Below are positions 1 to 6,374 of a stretch of DNA of 11,189 bases, piece by piece (position 1 is the stretch's first letter; each line of letters opens with the position of its first letter). Location of the stretch: assembly GCA_903822375.1 (NCBI GenBank), contig CAIJOU010000383.1, forward strand, positions 1-11,189. The letters run 5' to 3'. This DNA comes from Candidatus Hydrogenedentota bacterium (GTDB lineage Bacteria > Hydrogenedentota > Hydrogenedentia > Hydrogenedentales > CAITNO01). A program made the translations under genes and the position numbers. The notes beneath the pieces are model-generated. The model was not told the origin of the DNA and ran no database searches. It saw nothing but the letters and a program-made list of their open reading frames with translations.

Positions 1-333
1 GGTAAAACGAAGGCGCAGCATTTTGCGCAGTACCTGTTCTTCCGGCGACCAGGCCAGCGCCAATTCCGCCTCCATCGTGCCGCCGCCGGAAAGCGGGGTC
101 GGGGCATAGGCGACCTTCAACGTTCTCCCGGTGTTCAGGTCGCCCTCGGTATTCAACGGGGCCTGCCCGCCCAGGGGCTCGGCCGCGCCGACGAGTTCCA
201 CGACGGGACAAGCCAGCGGCACGGACAGCGCCTCCCCGCGGCAGTGCACAACCACCGCGGTTGCGGTGGTCTCCAGTTGCGTGTCCGGGGCGGCAAACAG
301 CAGCAACGTCGACAAAGCGGCAATCATGCCCAT
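1..333 (-). CDS. N-terminal part of an unidentified, probably exported protein (cut by window edge)
   Basis: The minus strand is open without a stop from 348 to position 1, so only the first roughly 111 residues are visible and the rest lies outside the window. I place the start at 333 because GGGAG lies 8 bases upstream of that ATG; an in-frame ATG at 348 would be the alternative and lacks a Shine-Dalgarno. The protein begins MGMIAALSTLLLFAAP, a short hydrophobic stretch that could be a signal peptide or N-terminal anchor, although a proline at the likely cleavage point makes the cut unclear. The visible remainder alternates polar and hydrophobic residues in a beta-rich pattern, including a Thr/Val-rich strand near residues 22-30. 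I recognise no family. It is transcribed divergently from the gene at 519. Codon use is GC-rich like the neighbours, which supports a real gene. Confidence 0.6.
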   Translation of the reverse strand, partial: MGMIAALSTLLLFAAPDTQLETTATAVVVHCRGEALSVPLACPVVELVGAAEPLGGQAPLNTEGDLNTGRTLKVAYAPTPLSGGGTMEAELALAWSPEEQVLRKMLRLRFT

Positions 334-518
334 GACCAAGTCTCCCATAGGTATGCTGCATGGTAGCACGAAGACGGGCCCAACCAGGATGTCCCACCCG
401 TCAGCGCCTGTCGCGGCGAAAACCGCCCGGCAGGACGGCGTTTCCCGGGGAAGGCTTTGCGCTGCGGGCGGTGTTATCAACCAGTGTACTTTTCAGCGAC
501 TTACGCGAGGTGAACGCA

Positions 519-2612
519 ATGCCTGCAAACCGACTGGCGGATGCGACGAGTCCCTATCTCGTTCAGCATGCGCACAATCCAGTGGACTGGTATCCTTTTG
601 GCGAGGAGGCGCTGGTGCGGGCGCGGGCGGAGGAAAAACCCATTTTTCTGTCCATCGGCTATGCCGCCTGCCATTGGTGCCATGTCATGGAACGGGAGTC
701 TTTCGAAAACGCGGCCATCGCGGCGCTGCTCAACCGTGATTTTGTGTGCATCAAGGTGGATCGCGAGGAGCGGCCCGACCTGGACGAGATTTACATGGCC
801 GCGGTGGTGGCCCTGACAGGCGCGGGCGGCTGGCCGATGAGCCTGTTTCTCACGCCCGATTTGCAGCCTTTTTACGGCGGCACCTACTACCCGCCGGAAG
901 ACTACTACGGACGGCCCGGTTTCCCGCGCGTACTGGCATCGGTGACCGAGGCTTGGGCGGAACGCCGCGGCGCGGTGCTGTCCAGCGCGGCGGAACTGGC
1001 CGCACATGTGCGCGAACGGCTTGGGAGCGGGTCCCTGCCCGCCGCCGCGGAACAGGTGCTGGACCTGTCGCTGATTGACGACGCAGTCCAAGCCCTGGGT
1101 CGCACGTACGACGCCGCCGACGGCGGCTGGGGTTCGGCGCCCAAGTTTCCGTCGAGCGGCTCGATTGAACTGCTGCTGCGCCATGCGCGGCGCACAGGCG
1201 ACGCAAATGCATTTGGCATGGCGCTGAACACGCTCGACCACATGGCGCGGGGCGGCATGTATGACCAGATTGGCGGCGGGTTTCACCGCTATTCCACCGA
1301 CGATGAATGGCTCGTGCCGCATTTCGAGAAGATGCTCTACGACAATGCGCAACTGGCCGCGGCCTATCTGGAGGCGGTGCAGGCGACGGGCGCGCCGCTG
1401 TTTCGCCGCGTCGCCGCCGAAACGCTCGACTACGTGCTGCGCGACCTCCGCGGGCCGCACGGCGAGTTTCTCTCCAGCGAAGACGCGGACAGCGGGGGCG
1501 AGGAGGGTACGTTTTACCTGTGGACGCGGACAGCCCTGCTCGACGCGCTTGGCGCGGAGGAGGGGGCGTTCTTCGCGCACGCCCACGGCGTGGAGAAGGA
1601 AGGCAACTTCAGTTCGCACGAGCCGTACCATGCGGGACAGAACATCCTGCACCTCCCCAAGCCTCCGGAAAAGCTTGCCGCGGAATTGGGCATCGACCCC
1701 TATGCGCTTGAAACGCGCCTGGCCGCGGACCGCGCACGCCTGCGCGCGCTGCGGATGGCGCGGGTCCGGCCCGGATTGGACGACAAGGCCGTGGCCGCAT
1801 GGAACGGACTTATGATCTCGGCCTGCTGCCGCGGGGCCCAGGTGCTCGACGCGCCCCAGTACGCCAACGCGGCCGTACGCGCGGGACGCTTTCTGGTCGG
1901 GCACATGGTCCGCAACGGCGTGCTATTGCGGTCCTGGCGCGCGGAACGTGGCGCCGGCCCGGGCTATCTGGACGACTACGCCTGCACGGTCAATGCGTTC
2001 ATCGATCTCTACGAAACCACCTTCGACCCGATCTGGCTTCGGCATGCGGAACGGTTGATGGAGAGGATGACAACCGAGTTCGGCTCCCCCGACAGTCCGC
2101 TGTTCTTTCACACCTCGGCCCGGCACACCGGCATTATCGCCCGGTCACGCCCCGTGCAGGACGGTTCCGAGCCGTCGGGCAACAGCATGGCGGCGCAGGC
2201 GCTGCTGCGCCTGTCGTGCCACCTGGACCGGAGCGACTGGCGCGACCGCGCCGTGGCGATACTGGCCTCACAGGCCGACCTGCTGGCCGCCGCACCGCAG
2301 GCGTTTCTCAAGGCCCTCAACGCGGTCGATTTCGCGCTGGCCGACCCTGTCGAGCTGGTGCTCGCCCCCGGCGACGACGCCGCCCAGGCGGAGCCCGCGT
2401 TCCTGCGCGTGATCCATGAGCGTTTTTTGCCCCATCGCAGCCTGGCGCGCACGCTGGGACCCGAGGGCCAACCCGCCGACCTGCCCCTCACCCGGGGGGG
2501 GCATGGGCCCGTGGACAGAGCGACGGCGGTATACCTGTGCCGGGGCAATGTATGTGAGGCGCCCATCACCGCGCCGGAGGCGCTCGCCGAAAGGCTGGAC
2601 AGAATCACGTAG
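519..2612 (+). CDS. YyaL/SPATA20-family thioredoxin domain-containing protein (DUF255)
   Basis: This 697-residue protein matches the widespread YyaL/SPATA20 family, which joins an N-terminal thioredoxin-like (DsbH/DUF255) domain to an alpha/alpha barrel resembling N-acylglucosamine 2-epimerases. The family's exact biochemical role is not established. Family hallmarks are easy to see: the N-terminal NRLADATSPYLVQHAHNPVDW block, the redox-type CHWC at residues 51-54 followed by HVM, GGWPMSLFLTPD near 103-114, FYGGTYYPP near 118-126, HFEKMLYDNAQL in the barrel, EDADSGGEEGTFYLW, AAWNGLMI, and a C-terminal CRGNVCEAP with cysteines 674 and 679. Length is typical of the family. The reading frame runs upstream to an ATG at 360, but I choose 519 because GAGGTGA lies 5 bases before it and homology begins there; the extra 53 residues look non-coding. 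No signal peptide is seen, so it should be cytoplasmic. It is convergent with thiH and shows no operon partner. Confidence 0.95.
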   Translation: MPANRLADATSPYLVQHAHNPVDWYPFGEEALVRARAEEKPIFLSIGYAACHWCHVMERESFENAAIAALLNRDFVCIKVDREERPDLDEIYMAAVVALTGAGGWPMSLFLTPDLQPFYGGTYYPPEDYYGRPGFPRVLASVTEAWAERRGAVLSSAAELAAHVRERLGSGSLPAAAEQVLDLSLIDDAVQALGRTYDAADGGWGSAPKFPSSGSIELLLRHARRTGDANAFGMALNTLDHMARGGMYDQIGGGFHRYSTDDEWLVPHFEKMLYDNAQLAAAYLEAVQATGAPLFRRVAAETLDYVLRDLRGPHGEFLSSEDADSGGEEGTFYLWTRTALLDALGAEEGAFFAHAHGVEKEGNFSSHEPYHAGQNILHLPKPPEKLAAELGIDPYALETRLAADRARLRALRMARVRPGLDDKAVAAWNGLMISACCRGAQVLDAPQYANAAVRAGRFLVGHMVRNGVLLRSWRAERGAGPGYLDDYACTVNAFIDLYETTFDPIWLRHAERLMERMTTEFGSPDSPLFFHTSARHTGIIARSRPVQDGSEPSGNSMAAQALLRLSCHLDRSDWRDRAVAILASQADLLAAAPQAFLKALNAVDFALADPVELVLAPGDDAAQAEPAFLRVIHERFLPHRSLARTLGPEGQPADLPLTRGGHGPVDRATAVYLCRGNVCEAPITAPEALAERLDRIT

Positions 2613-2630
2613 TTCTGTTTCCCTGTTCAT

Positions 2631-2647
2631 CCGCATGGACCATGCGG
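2631..2647. terminator. Hairpin between convergent genes, possible bidirectional terminator
   Basis: A perfect 7-bp inverted repeat, CCGCATG-GAC-CATGCGG, lies in the 60-bp gap between the plus-strand YyaL-like gene (stop at 2612) and thiH (stop at 2673). Its position suits termination from both sides. There is no clean T-tract on either strand, so intrinsic termination is uncertain. Confidence 0.4.
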
Positions 2648-2672
2648 CGGTACGGGGCGCTGCTTTTGCCGG

Positions 2673-3794
2673 TCACCTGCGGAAGGCGCGGTCGAAGTCT
2701 TTCCAGACGGGGTCGTATCCGGCGCGGCGGATCATGGCGACCACCTCTTCGGGGCTGCGCGTGTCCTCCACCTCGAACTGTTCGAGAACCTCCTCGCCTC
2801 TGCTGCCGTAGCCGCCGGGGCGCGTGCTCGACCCGGCGCTCATGGAAGTGATGCCGAGCGGCATGACGCGGTCGCGGAATAGGGCGCTTTCACGCGTGGA
2901 CAGGTTGAACCCGGCCTCGGGCAGGAAGAGGCGCATGGCCAGAATGGCCTGCACGAGTTCGGCGTCGGACATGGGGTAGTCGACGCGGAAGCGCGGAGGC
3001 GTGTGGCGCAGCCGCGGGAACGACACGGCCACGGAACTGCGCCAGCAGCGCTTCTGCAGATGGCGCGCGTGCATGGCAGTCCAGATCAGGTCAATGTGCC
3101 AGTCGAAAAGGCCGAGCAGCGCGCCCACGGTGAGCTTTCGCACGCCGGCGTTTCCGGCGCGTTCGAGCGTGTCGATCCGGTAGTCGAAGTCGCGCTTCAG
3201 CCCGCGCGGATGCACCTCGCTGTACAGTTCGCGGTCGTAGGTTTCCTGGTAGATCGTCACGCCTTCCAGCCCGTTTTCGCAGAGCAGGGCATAGTCGGCC
3301 TCTTCCAGGGAGTAGACTTCAACGGAGACGCTGGAGAAATGCCGGTTGGCCATGGCCACCACCTCCGCCATGCGCGCGGGCGGCACGGCGTTGGGTGACT
3401 CGCCGGTAAGCAGCAGCACGCTGTCGTAACCCATGGCCTTGAGCGCGCGGCATTCGGCCTCGATCTGTTCGTCCGTCAGCGTCACCCGTTCGTCCTTCAC
3501 GCCGGAGCAGACGGCAAACCCGCAGTACAGGCAGTCGGCCGAGCACAGGTTGGAGAAGTAGATGGGCGCGTAGAGGCTGATCGTGCGGCCAAAGTGGTGG
3601 CGGGTCAGCCGCTGCGCCTCGCGGGCCATTGTTTCCAGAAAGGGGCGCGCGGCGGGCGACAGCAGCGCGGCGAAGTCGCGCACCGTGCGCTCTTCGCGGC
3701 CGAGCGCGGCGAGGACGTCGGCCTCGGTGACGTTTTCATAGAGGGCGGCCGCGCGTTCGCGGGGCCATGCGCCCAGTTCTTCAAGAAAGCTCAT
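2673..3794 (-). CDS. thiH: 2-iminoacetate synthase ThiH (thiamine thiazole synthesis)
   Basis: ThiH is a radical SAM enzyme that cleaves tyrosine to dehydroglycine (2-iminoacetate) and p-cresol, feeding the glycine-derived part of the thiazole ring to ThiG. The 373-residue length from 3794 is close to that of E. coli ThiH. The radical SAM cluster motif CSADCLYC places cysteines at residues 84, 88 and 91, preceded by LYAPIYFSNL. Other family blocks are LLLTGESP, VSVEVYSLEEADYALL, GVTIYQETYD, VGALLGLFDW, VSFPRLR, LSTRESALFRDRV, STRPGGYG and the C-terminal DPVWKDFDRAF. The frame extends upstream to an ATG at 3929, but those 45 residues are a translation of the tandem repeat and hairpins between thiG and thiH, so I choose 3794, where homology starts. 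No good Shine-Dalgarno is visible before that ATG. It lies 138 bases downstream of thiG and is likely co-transcribed. Confidence 0.95.
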   Translation of the reverse strand: MSFLEELGAWPRERAAALYENVTEADVLAALGREERTVRDFAALLSPAARPFLETMAREAQRLTRHHFGRTISLYAPIYFSNLCSADCLYCGFAVCSGVKDERVTLTDEQIEAECRALKAMGYDSVLLLTGESPNAVPPARMAEVVAMANRHFSSVSVEVYSLEEADYALLCENGLEGVTIYQETYDRELYSEVHPRGLKRDFDYRIDTLERAGNAGVRKLTVGALLGLFDWHIDLIWTAMHARHLQKRCWRSSVAVSFPRLRHTPPRFRVDYPMSDAELVQAILAMRLFLPEAGFNLSTRESALFRDRVMPLGITSMSAGSSTRPGGYGSRGEEVLEQFEVEDTRSPEEVVAMIRRAGYDPVWKDFDRAFRR

Positions 3795-3845
3795 GGGGGT
3801 CACTGAATATGCGGTTCGGTTATGGCGCGACGATTTACATCCCCC

Positions 3846-3875
3846 GGCCCTTCGGGCCACCCCCTTCGAAGGGGG
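3846..3875. repeat. Two back-to-back hairpins in the thiG-thiH gap
   Basis: GGCCC-TTC-GGGCC (3846-3858) is followed immediately by the perfect 16-bp palindrome CCCCCTTCGAAGGGGG (3860-3875). They directly follow the 38-bp tandem repeat in the direction of thi transcription. Together they would form stable structures in the thiGH message and could slow polymerase or RNase, lowering or uncoupling thiH expression. They may equally be part of a dispersed palindromic element. Confidence 0.6.
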
Positions 3876-3944
3876 ACTGGGGCAGGCGCGTCTTTTAGCC
3901 ATGGCGAAGGGGGACTGGGGCAGGCGCATGGTCTAGTCATGGCG
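3869..3944. repeat. Two tandem copies of a 38-bp repeat spanning the thiG stop codon
   Basis: Read on the minus strand, 3944-3907 and 3906-3869 are two 38-bp units that match at 33 of 38 positions by eye. Each starts CGCCATG and ends CGCCTGCCCCAGTCCCCCTT; a 23-bp core is identical between copies (3867-3889 and 3905-3927). The first unit contains the last three codons and the stop of thiG, so the repeat has defined the end of that protein. Confidence 0.8.
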
Positions 3945-4772
3945 AGATGTGTCCTCCCCCCGACCACTTCCGTCCCCCGCGTTTTCAAAAAGGAAACCGG
4001 TCAGCGGCGAGGATGCCTCGGCTTCACTGCGCTCCGGGCCGAGCCCCGCGCGCCAGGCCATGCGCCCCGCCTCGGTGGCCATGGCGAAGGCCCTGGCCAT
4101 CGCGCCCGCGTCGCGGGCGTCGGCCAGCGCCGTGTTGACCAGCACCGCGTCGGCGCCCAGTTCCATGCACTCGGCGGCGTGCGACGGCGCGCCCAGCCCG
4201 GCGTCGACGACGACGGGCACGTTGGACTGTTCAATGATGATACGGATCATGTCGCGCGTGCGCAGGCCGCGGTTGCTGCCGATGGGTGCGCCCAGCGGCA
4301 TCACGGTGGCCGTGCCCAGTTCCTCCAGCCGCTTGGCCAGCATGGGGTCGGCCTGGATGTAGGGCAGCACGACAAACCCGTCCTTGACGAGAATTTCGGC
4401 GGCGCGCAGCGTCTCGACCGGGTCGGGCAGGAGATAGCGCGGCTCGGGGGTGAGTTCCAGTTTGATCCAGGGCTCCATGCCCGCCGCGCGGGCCAGCCGG
4501 GCCAGACGCACCGCCTCGTCGGCATCGCGCGCGCCGCTGGTGTTCGGCAGAATCAACTGGCGTTTGGGATCAATGGCGGACATAATCCCCTCGCCGTCCG
4601 ACTGTGACAGGTCCACGCGACGCAGCGCCACGGTCACAATTTCCGCCCCGCTCTGTTCTATCGCGTCGCGCAGGGCCTGTGCGGAGGGGAACTTTCCCGT
4701 GCCGATCATCAGCCGGGAGCCGAAACGCCGCCCGGCAATGACCAGTGCGTCGTCTTCTTGGATGGAATGCAT
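3933..4772 (-). CDS. thiG: Thiazole synthase ThiG
   Basis: ThiG condenses 1-deoxy-D-xylulose 5-phosphate, the ThiS thiocarboxylate sulfur and 2-iminoacetate (from ThiH) into the thiazole phosphate of thiamine. It is a cytoplasmic TIM barrel. The 279-residue product shows the conserved start LVIAGRRFGSRLMIGTGKF, VTVALRRVDL, the Schiff-base lysine in WIKLEL (K104), VVLPYIQADP, MPLGAPIGSNRGL, VPVVVDAGLGAPSHAA, MELGADAVLVNTA and the terminal SSPLTGF. The start at 4772 has AAGGA 7 bases upstream. About 16 residues after SSPLTGF are extra; the final codons and stop come from the 38-bp repeat. It is the first gene of the thiGH pair. No thiS, thiF or thiE is in the window, so the sulfur carrier must be encoded elsewhere. 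I see no TPP riboswitch in its leader. Confidence 0.96.
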   Translation of the reverse strand: MHSIQEDDALVIAGRRFGSRLMIGTGKFPSAQALRDAIEQSGAEIVTVALRRVDLSQSDGEGIMSAIDPKRQLILPNTSGARDADEAVRLARLARAAGMEPWIKLELTPEPRYLLPDPVETLRAAEILVKDGFVVLPYIQADPMLAKRLEELGTATVMPLGAPIGSNRGLRTRDMIRIIIEQSNVPVVVDAGLGAPSHAAECMELGADAVLVNTALADARDAGAMARAFAMATEAGRMAWRAGLGPERSEAEASSPLTGFLFENAGDGSGRGEDTSRHD

Positions 4773-4777
4773 GGGGG

Positions 4778-4799
4778 TGTCCTTATGACCAAAGGGACA
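4778..4799 (-). promoter_or_regulatory. Hairpin enclosing the thiG Shine-Dalgarno
   Basis: On the thiG message, TGTCCCTT (from 4799) can pair with AAGGACA (to 4778) through seven base pairs with one bulged base and a 7-base loop. The 3' arm contains the AAGGA ribosome site of thiG. It stands directly after a second hairpin at 4814-4799. This could limit translation until opened. The known thiamine regulator, the TPP riboswitch, is not recognisable here. Confidence 0.4.
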
Positions 4800-4860
4800 G
4801 CCGGGGGCCCGGCTTCGTCAAAGGCTGCGCCGCGGCAGGCAGGCTGTCCAACAGGGAGAT

Positions 4861-4866
4861 ATTATA
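4861..4866 (-). promoter_or_regulatory. Putative -10 box for thiGH
   Basis: The minus strand carries a perfect TATAAT at 4866-4861, giving a predicted leader of about 80 bases before the thiG ATG. The expected -35 region is C-rich (TTACCC or ACCCCC) and matches poorly, so the promoter is tentative. Confidence 0.35.
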
Positions 4867-4943
4867 GCCCCTTGCCGGGGGCGGGGGGTAACCGGGAAGC
4901 GGATGGTATAATTGAAGCGCAAACGTAGGGCGGTCGAAGTAAC

Positions 4944-4977
4944 CGTAGGGTGTGCGCAGCGAAGCGGAGCGCACCAC
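4944..4977. repeat. GTAGGGTG...CACC hairpin element
   Basis: CGTAGGGTGTGCGC leads into an imperfect stem-loop with arms GTGCGC (4952-4957) and GCGCAC (4969-4974) and an 11-base loop AGCGAAGCGGA. A second GTAGGG lies just upstream at 4925-4930. This layout resembles GTAGGGTG-type dispersed palindromic repeats known from many bacterial genomes. Only one copy is in the window, so its repeat status is by resemblance. Confidence 0.5.
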
Positions 4978-4994
4978 CATTGTTATGGCTAACC

Positions 4995-5079
4995 CGTCAT
5001 TCCCGCGAAGGCGGGAATCCGGGGTGTCGCGAGAGGCGCTTGCCAGTCTGCGTGGATTCCCGCCTTCGCGTTAATGACG
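4995..5079. repeat. 85-bp inverted-repeat element with 26-bp arms
   Basis: The left arm starts CGTCATTCCCGCGAAGG (4995-5020) and the right arm ends CCTTCGCGTTAATGACG (5054-5079). The two 26-bp arms are reverse complements with two mismatches. The left arm also folds on itself as TTCCCGC-GAAG-GCGGGAA. The GTCATTCCCGCGAAGGCGGGAATC sense matches a common type of dispersed bacterial palindrome. No reading frame or transposase lies inside, so it looks like a small non-autonomous or structural repeat. It ends 23 bases before the AAAGGAGG of the next gene. Confidence 0.7.
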
Positions 5080-5116
5080 AGGCAGGAAGCGTTGGCGGAA
5101 GAAAGGAGGCGTGGGT

Positions 5117-6220
5117 ATGAAGTCTGTGGCGCAAGTGGGGCTTCTTTTGTGTCTGTTCCTTGCCGGCCCGTCGGTTCATGCCGATGATCTCCTGTTCATC
5201 CACCATTCCGTGGGCCAAAACTGGCTCGATCACAGCCTTCGCGAAGCCCTGCAGGCCAAGTCCTATATCGACCAGATCAACGAGATCACCTACGGAACGG
5301 AGTTGCTCCCCGATGCGGCCCGGCCCGCCACCCTGGGCGATGTGCCCGGCGACAGCACGGACATGAACGCCTGGCTACTGTGGTTCAACGACTATTTGGG
5401 GCATGTGAAAGCGTTTCCCGGCAGCCGCACGAACGCCGTCATCATGTTCAAAAGCTGCTTTCCCAACAGCGACATCACCTCCGACGGCAGCGAGCCGGGC
5501 GATCCGCTGGGCGACCTTACGCTGGCCAATCTTAGGGCCATTTACCGTCACCCCGGCGGGCCGGGCCACCATTACAGCGTGGACAGCCGGACCTACCGGC
5601 CGCTGGAGGATGTGTTCGCGGCCAATCCCGACACGCTGTTCATCCCGGTTACCGCACCCCCGCTGAACAACGGCTCCACCGACAATGCGGCGGCGCACCG
5701 CGCCCGTCTCTTCAACAATTGGCTCAAGGGCACCTGGCTCCCAGCCTACAACGCCGCCCATCCGGAACTGAAGAACGTGGCCGTGTTTGACCTGTTCAAT
5801 GAAATTGCCAATGCAGATTCGGGACTGTTTCCCAACCGGCTCAAGGGCGCCTATGGCGGCGCCACGGACGATTCCCACCCCAATGACGCGGCCAACGCGC
5901 ACCTGACGGCCGTCTTTGCCACGAACGCAGGCAACTTCATCGACACCGCATGGTCGGTATTCGGCACCGCCGTTGCCGAGGGCGAGGTGCAGGCTGAAGG
6001 CGAAGGCGAGGCACCGGCCGAAGGCGAAGTCTCCGCCGAGGGTGAGGGCGAGAGTGGGAACGAATCGCCTCATGGGTGCGCAGGGACCGCTTCCCTGATT
6101 GGTGAAGACGCACCCCGCCCGCCCCGGGGCGGCATGGGCGGTGATGCGCTGTTGCTGCTGTCCACAGCGGCCGTGATGATGGCCGTGAAGAAGCGTCCCG
6201 CGTGCCCCGCTGGTCAATAG
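5117..6220 (+). CDS. Secreted SGNH-hydrolase-like protein with GEGE linker and C-terminal membrane anchor
   Basis: This 367-residue protein has a signal peptide ending near VHA-DD (residue 22), a globular domain to about residue 285, an acidic AEGE/GEGE repeat linker (about 286-312), and a tail with HGCAG (C321), a hydrophobic segment (about 342-357) and KKR (358-360). That order looks like a C-terminal sorting or anchoring signal. The domain starts with LLFIHHSVGQNW and ends with DDSHPND (residues 251-257), matching the position of the first-block serine and final Asp-x-x-His of SGNH/GDSL esterases; FKSCFPNSDI (111-120) could supply another block. The substrate is unknown. I choose ATG 5117 because AAAGGAGG ends 7 bases before it; the in-frame GTG at 5111 is too close. 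The catalytic reading is tentative because the classical GDS is replaced by HHS. Confidence 0.75.
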   Translation: MKSVAQVGLLLCLFLAGPSVHADDLLFIHHSVGQNWLDHSLREALQAKSYIDQINEITYGTELLPDAARPATLGDVPGDSTDMNAWLLWFNDYLGHVKAFPGSRTNAVIMFKSCFPNSDITSDGSEPGDPLGDLTLANLRAIYRHPGGPGHHYSVDSRTYRPLEDVFAANPDTLFIPVTAPPLNNGSTDNAAAHRARLFNNWLKGTWLPAYNAAHPELKNVAVFDLFNEIANADSGLFPNRLKGAYGGATDDSHPNDAANAHLTAVFATNAGNFIDTAWSVFGTAVAEGEVQAEGEGEAPAEGEVSAEGEGESGNESPHGCAGTASLIGEDAPRPPRGGMGGDALLLLSTAAVMMAVKKRPACPAGQ

Positions 6221-6334
6221 CGGCAGCGTGTCTTGCTGAATGGGGCAAATGAACACGTCCCCGGTCCGCCGTGCCCGGTCCTCCCGTTCTTGCCATGCCT
6301 CCCATCCTCTTCTCGTTCCCCGCTCGCGAACCCC

Positions 6335-6352
6335 AATTCGCACTTGTGAATT
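6335..6352. promoter_or_regulatory. Imperfect 18-bp palindrome over the murB -35 region, possible operator
   Basis: AATTCGCACTTGTGAATT pairs at seven of nine positions per half. It covers the place where the -35 contact of the downstream TATAAT would fall (about 6340-6345), and the AT-rich ends contrast with the GC-rich surroundings. A regulator-binding role is inference only. Confidence 0.3.
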
Positions 6353-6362
6353 CTGACTCCTG

Positions 6363-6368
6363 TATAAT
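6363..6368 (+). promoter_or_regulatory. Perfect -10 box (TATAAT) for murB, predicts a leaderless mRNA
   Basis: TATAAT ends 6 bases before the murB ATG (6375). Standard spacing puts the transcription start at 6375 itself, the A of the start codon. No Shine-Dalgarno is present upstream, which agrees with a leaderless transcript. A consensus -35 is not obvious; TTGTGA at 6344-6349 is too close at 13 bases. Confidence 0.5.
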
Positions 6369-6374
6369 GCCGCC

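Larger units (their letters stand above)
4773..5116. other. 344-bp intergenic region between divergent thiG and the SGNH-like gene
   Basis: No convincing gene lies here. Short reading frames on both strands translate the palindromic elements and have no family resemblance. From thiG outward it holds the Shine-Dalgarno hairpin, a second GC-rich hairpin with arms AGCCGGG and CCCGGCT (4799-4814), a minus-strand TATAAT, a plus-strand TATAAT (4907-4912) without a matching -35 box, two palindromic repeat elements, and the strong AAAGGAGG ribosome site of the next gene (5102-5109). Confidence 0.7.

Noticed and set aside
360..518. Upstream 53-residue extension of the YyaL-like protein starting at ATG 360
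   Set aside because: The extension is arginine- and proline-rich with no family similarity, and a good GAGGTGA ribosome site precedes ATG 519, where homology begins.
501..1904. Long minus-strand open frame antisense to the YyaL-like gene
   Set aside because: It is a GC-rich shadow frame with no recognisable motifs, opposite a gene with strong family hallmarks over its whole length.
3867..3927. Start of a CRISPR array
   Set aside because: Only two units are present, they are tandem without unique spacers of regular length, and no cas gene is nearby.
3795..3929. N-terminal extension of ThiH from an ATG right after the thiG stop
   Set aside because: The added residues are a translation of the 38-bp repeats and hairpins and are absent from known ThiH proteins.
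4907..4912. Plus-strand TATAAT as promoter for the gene at 5117
   Set aside because: No acceptable -35 box lies at normal spacing and it would give a leader of about 200 bases crossing both palindromic elements, so it is noted only as part of the intergenic region.
4783..4980. Small minus-strand frame of 65 codons upstream of thiG
   Set aside because: Its N-terminal part is the GTAGGGTG hairpin element read as protein, and it overlaps the thiG leader structures; no ribosome site is evident.
6335..6352. CRP-type binding site
   Set aside because: The half-sites are in the opposite order to the TGTGA-N6-TCACA pattern, so only a generic palindrome is claimed.
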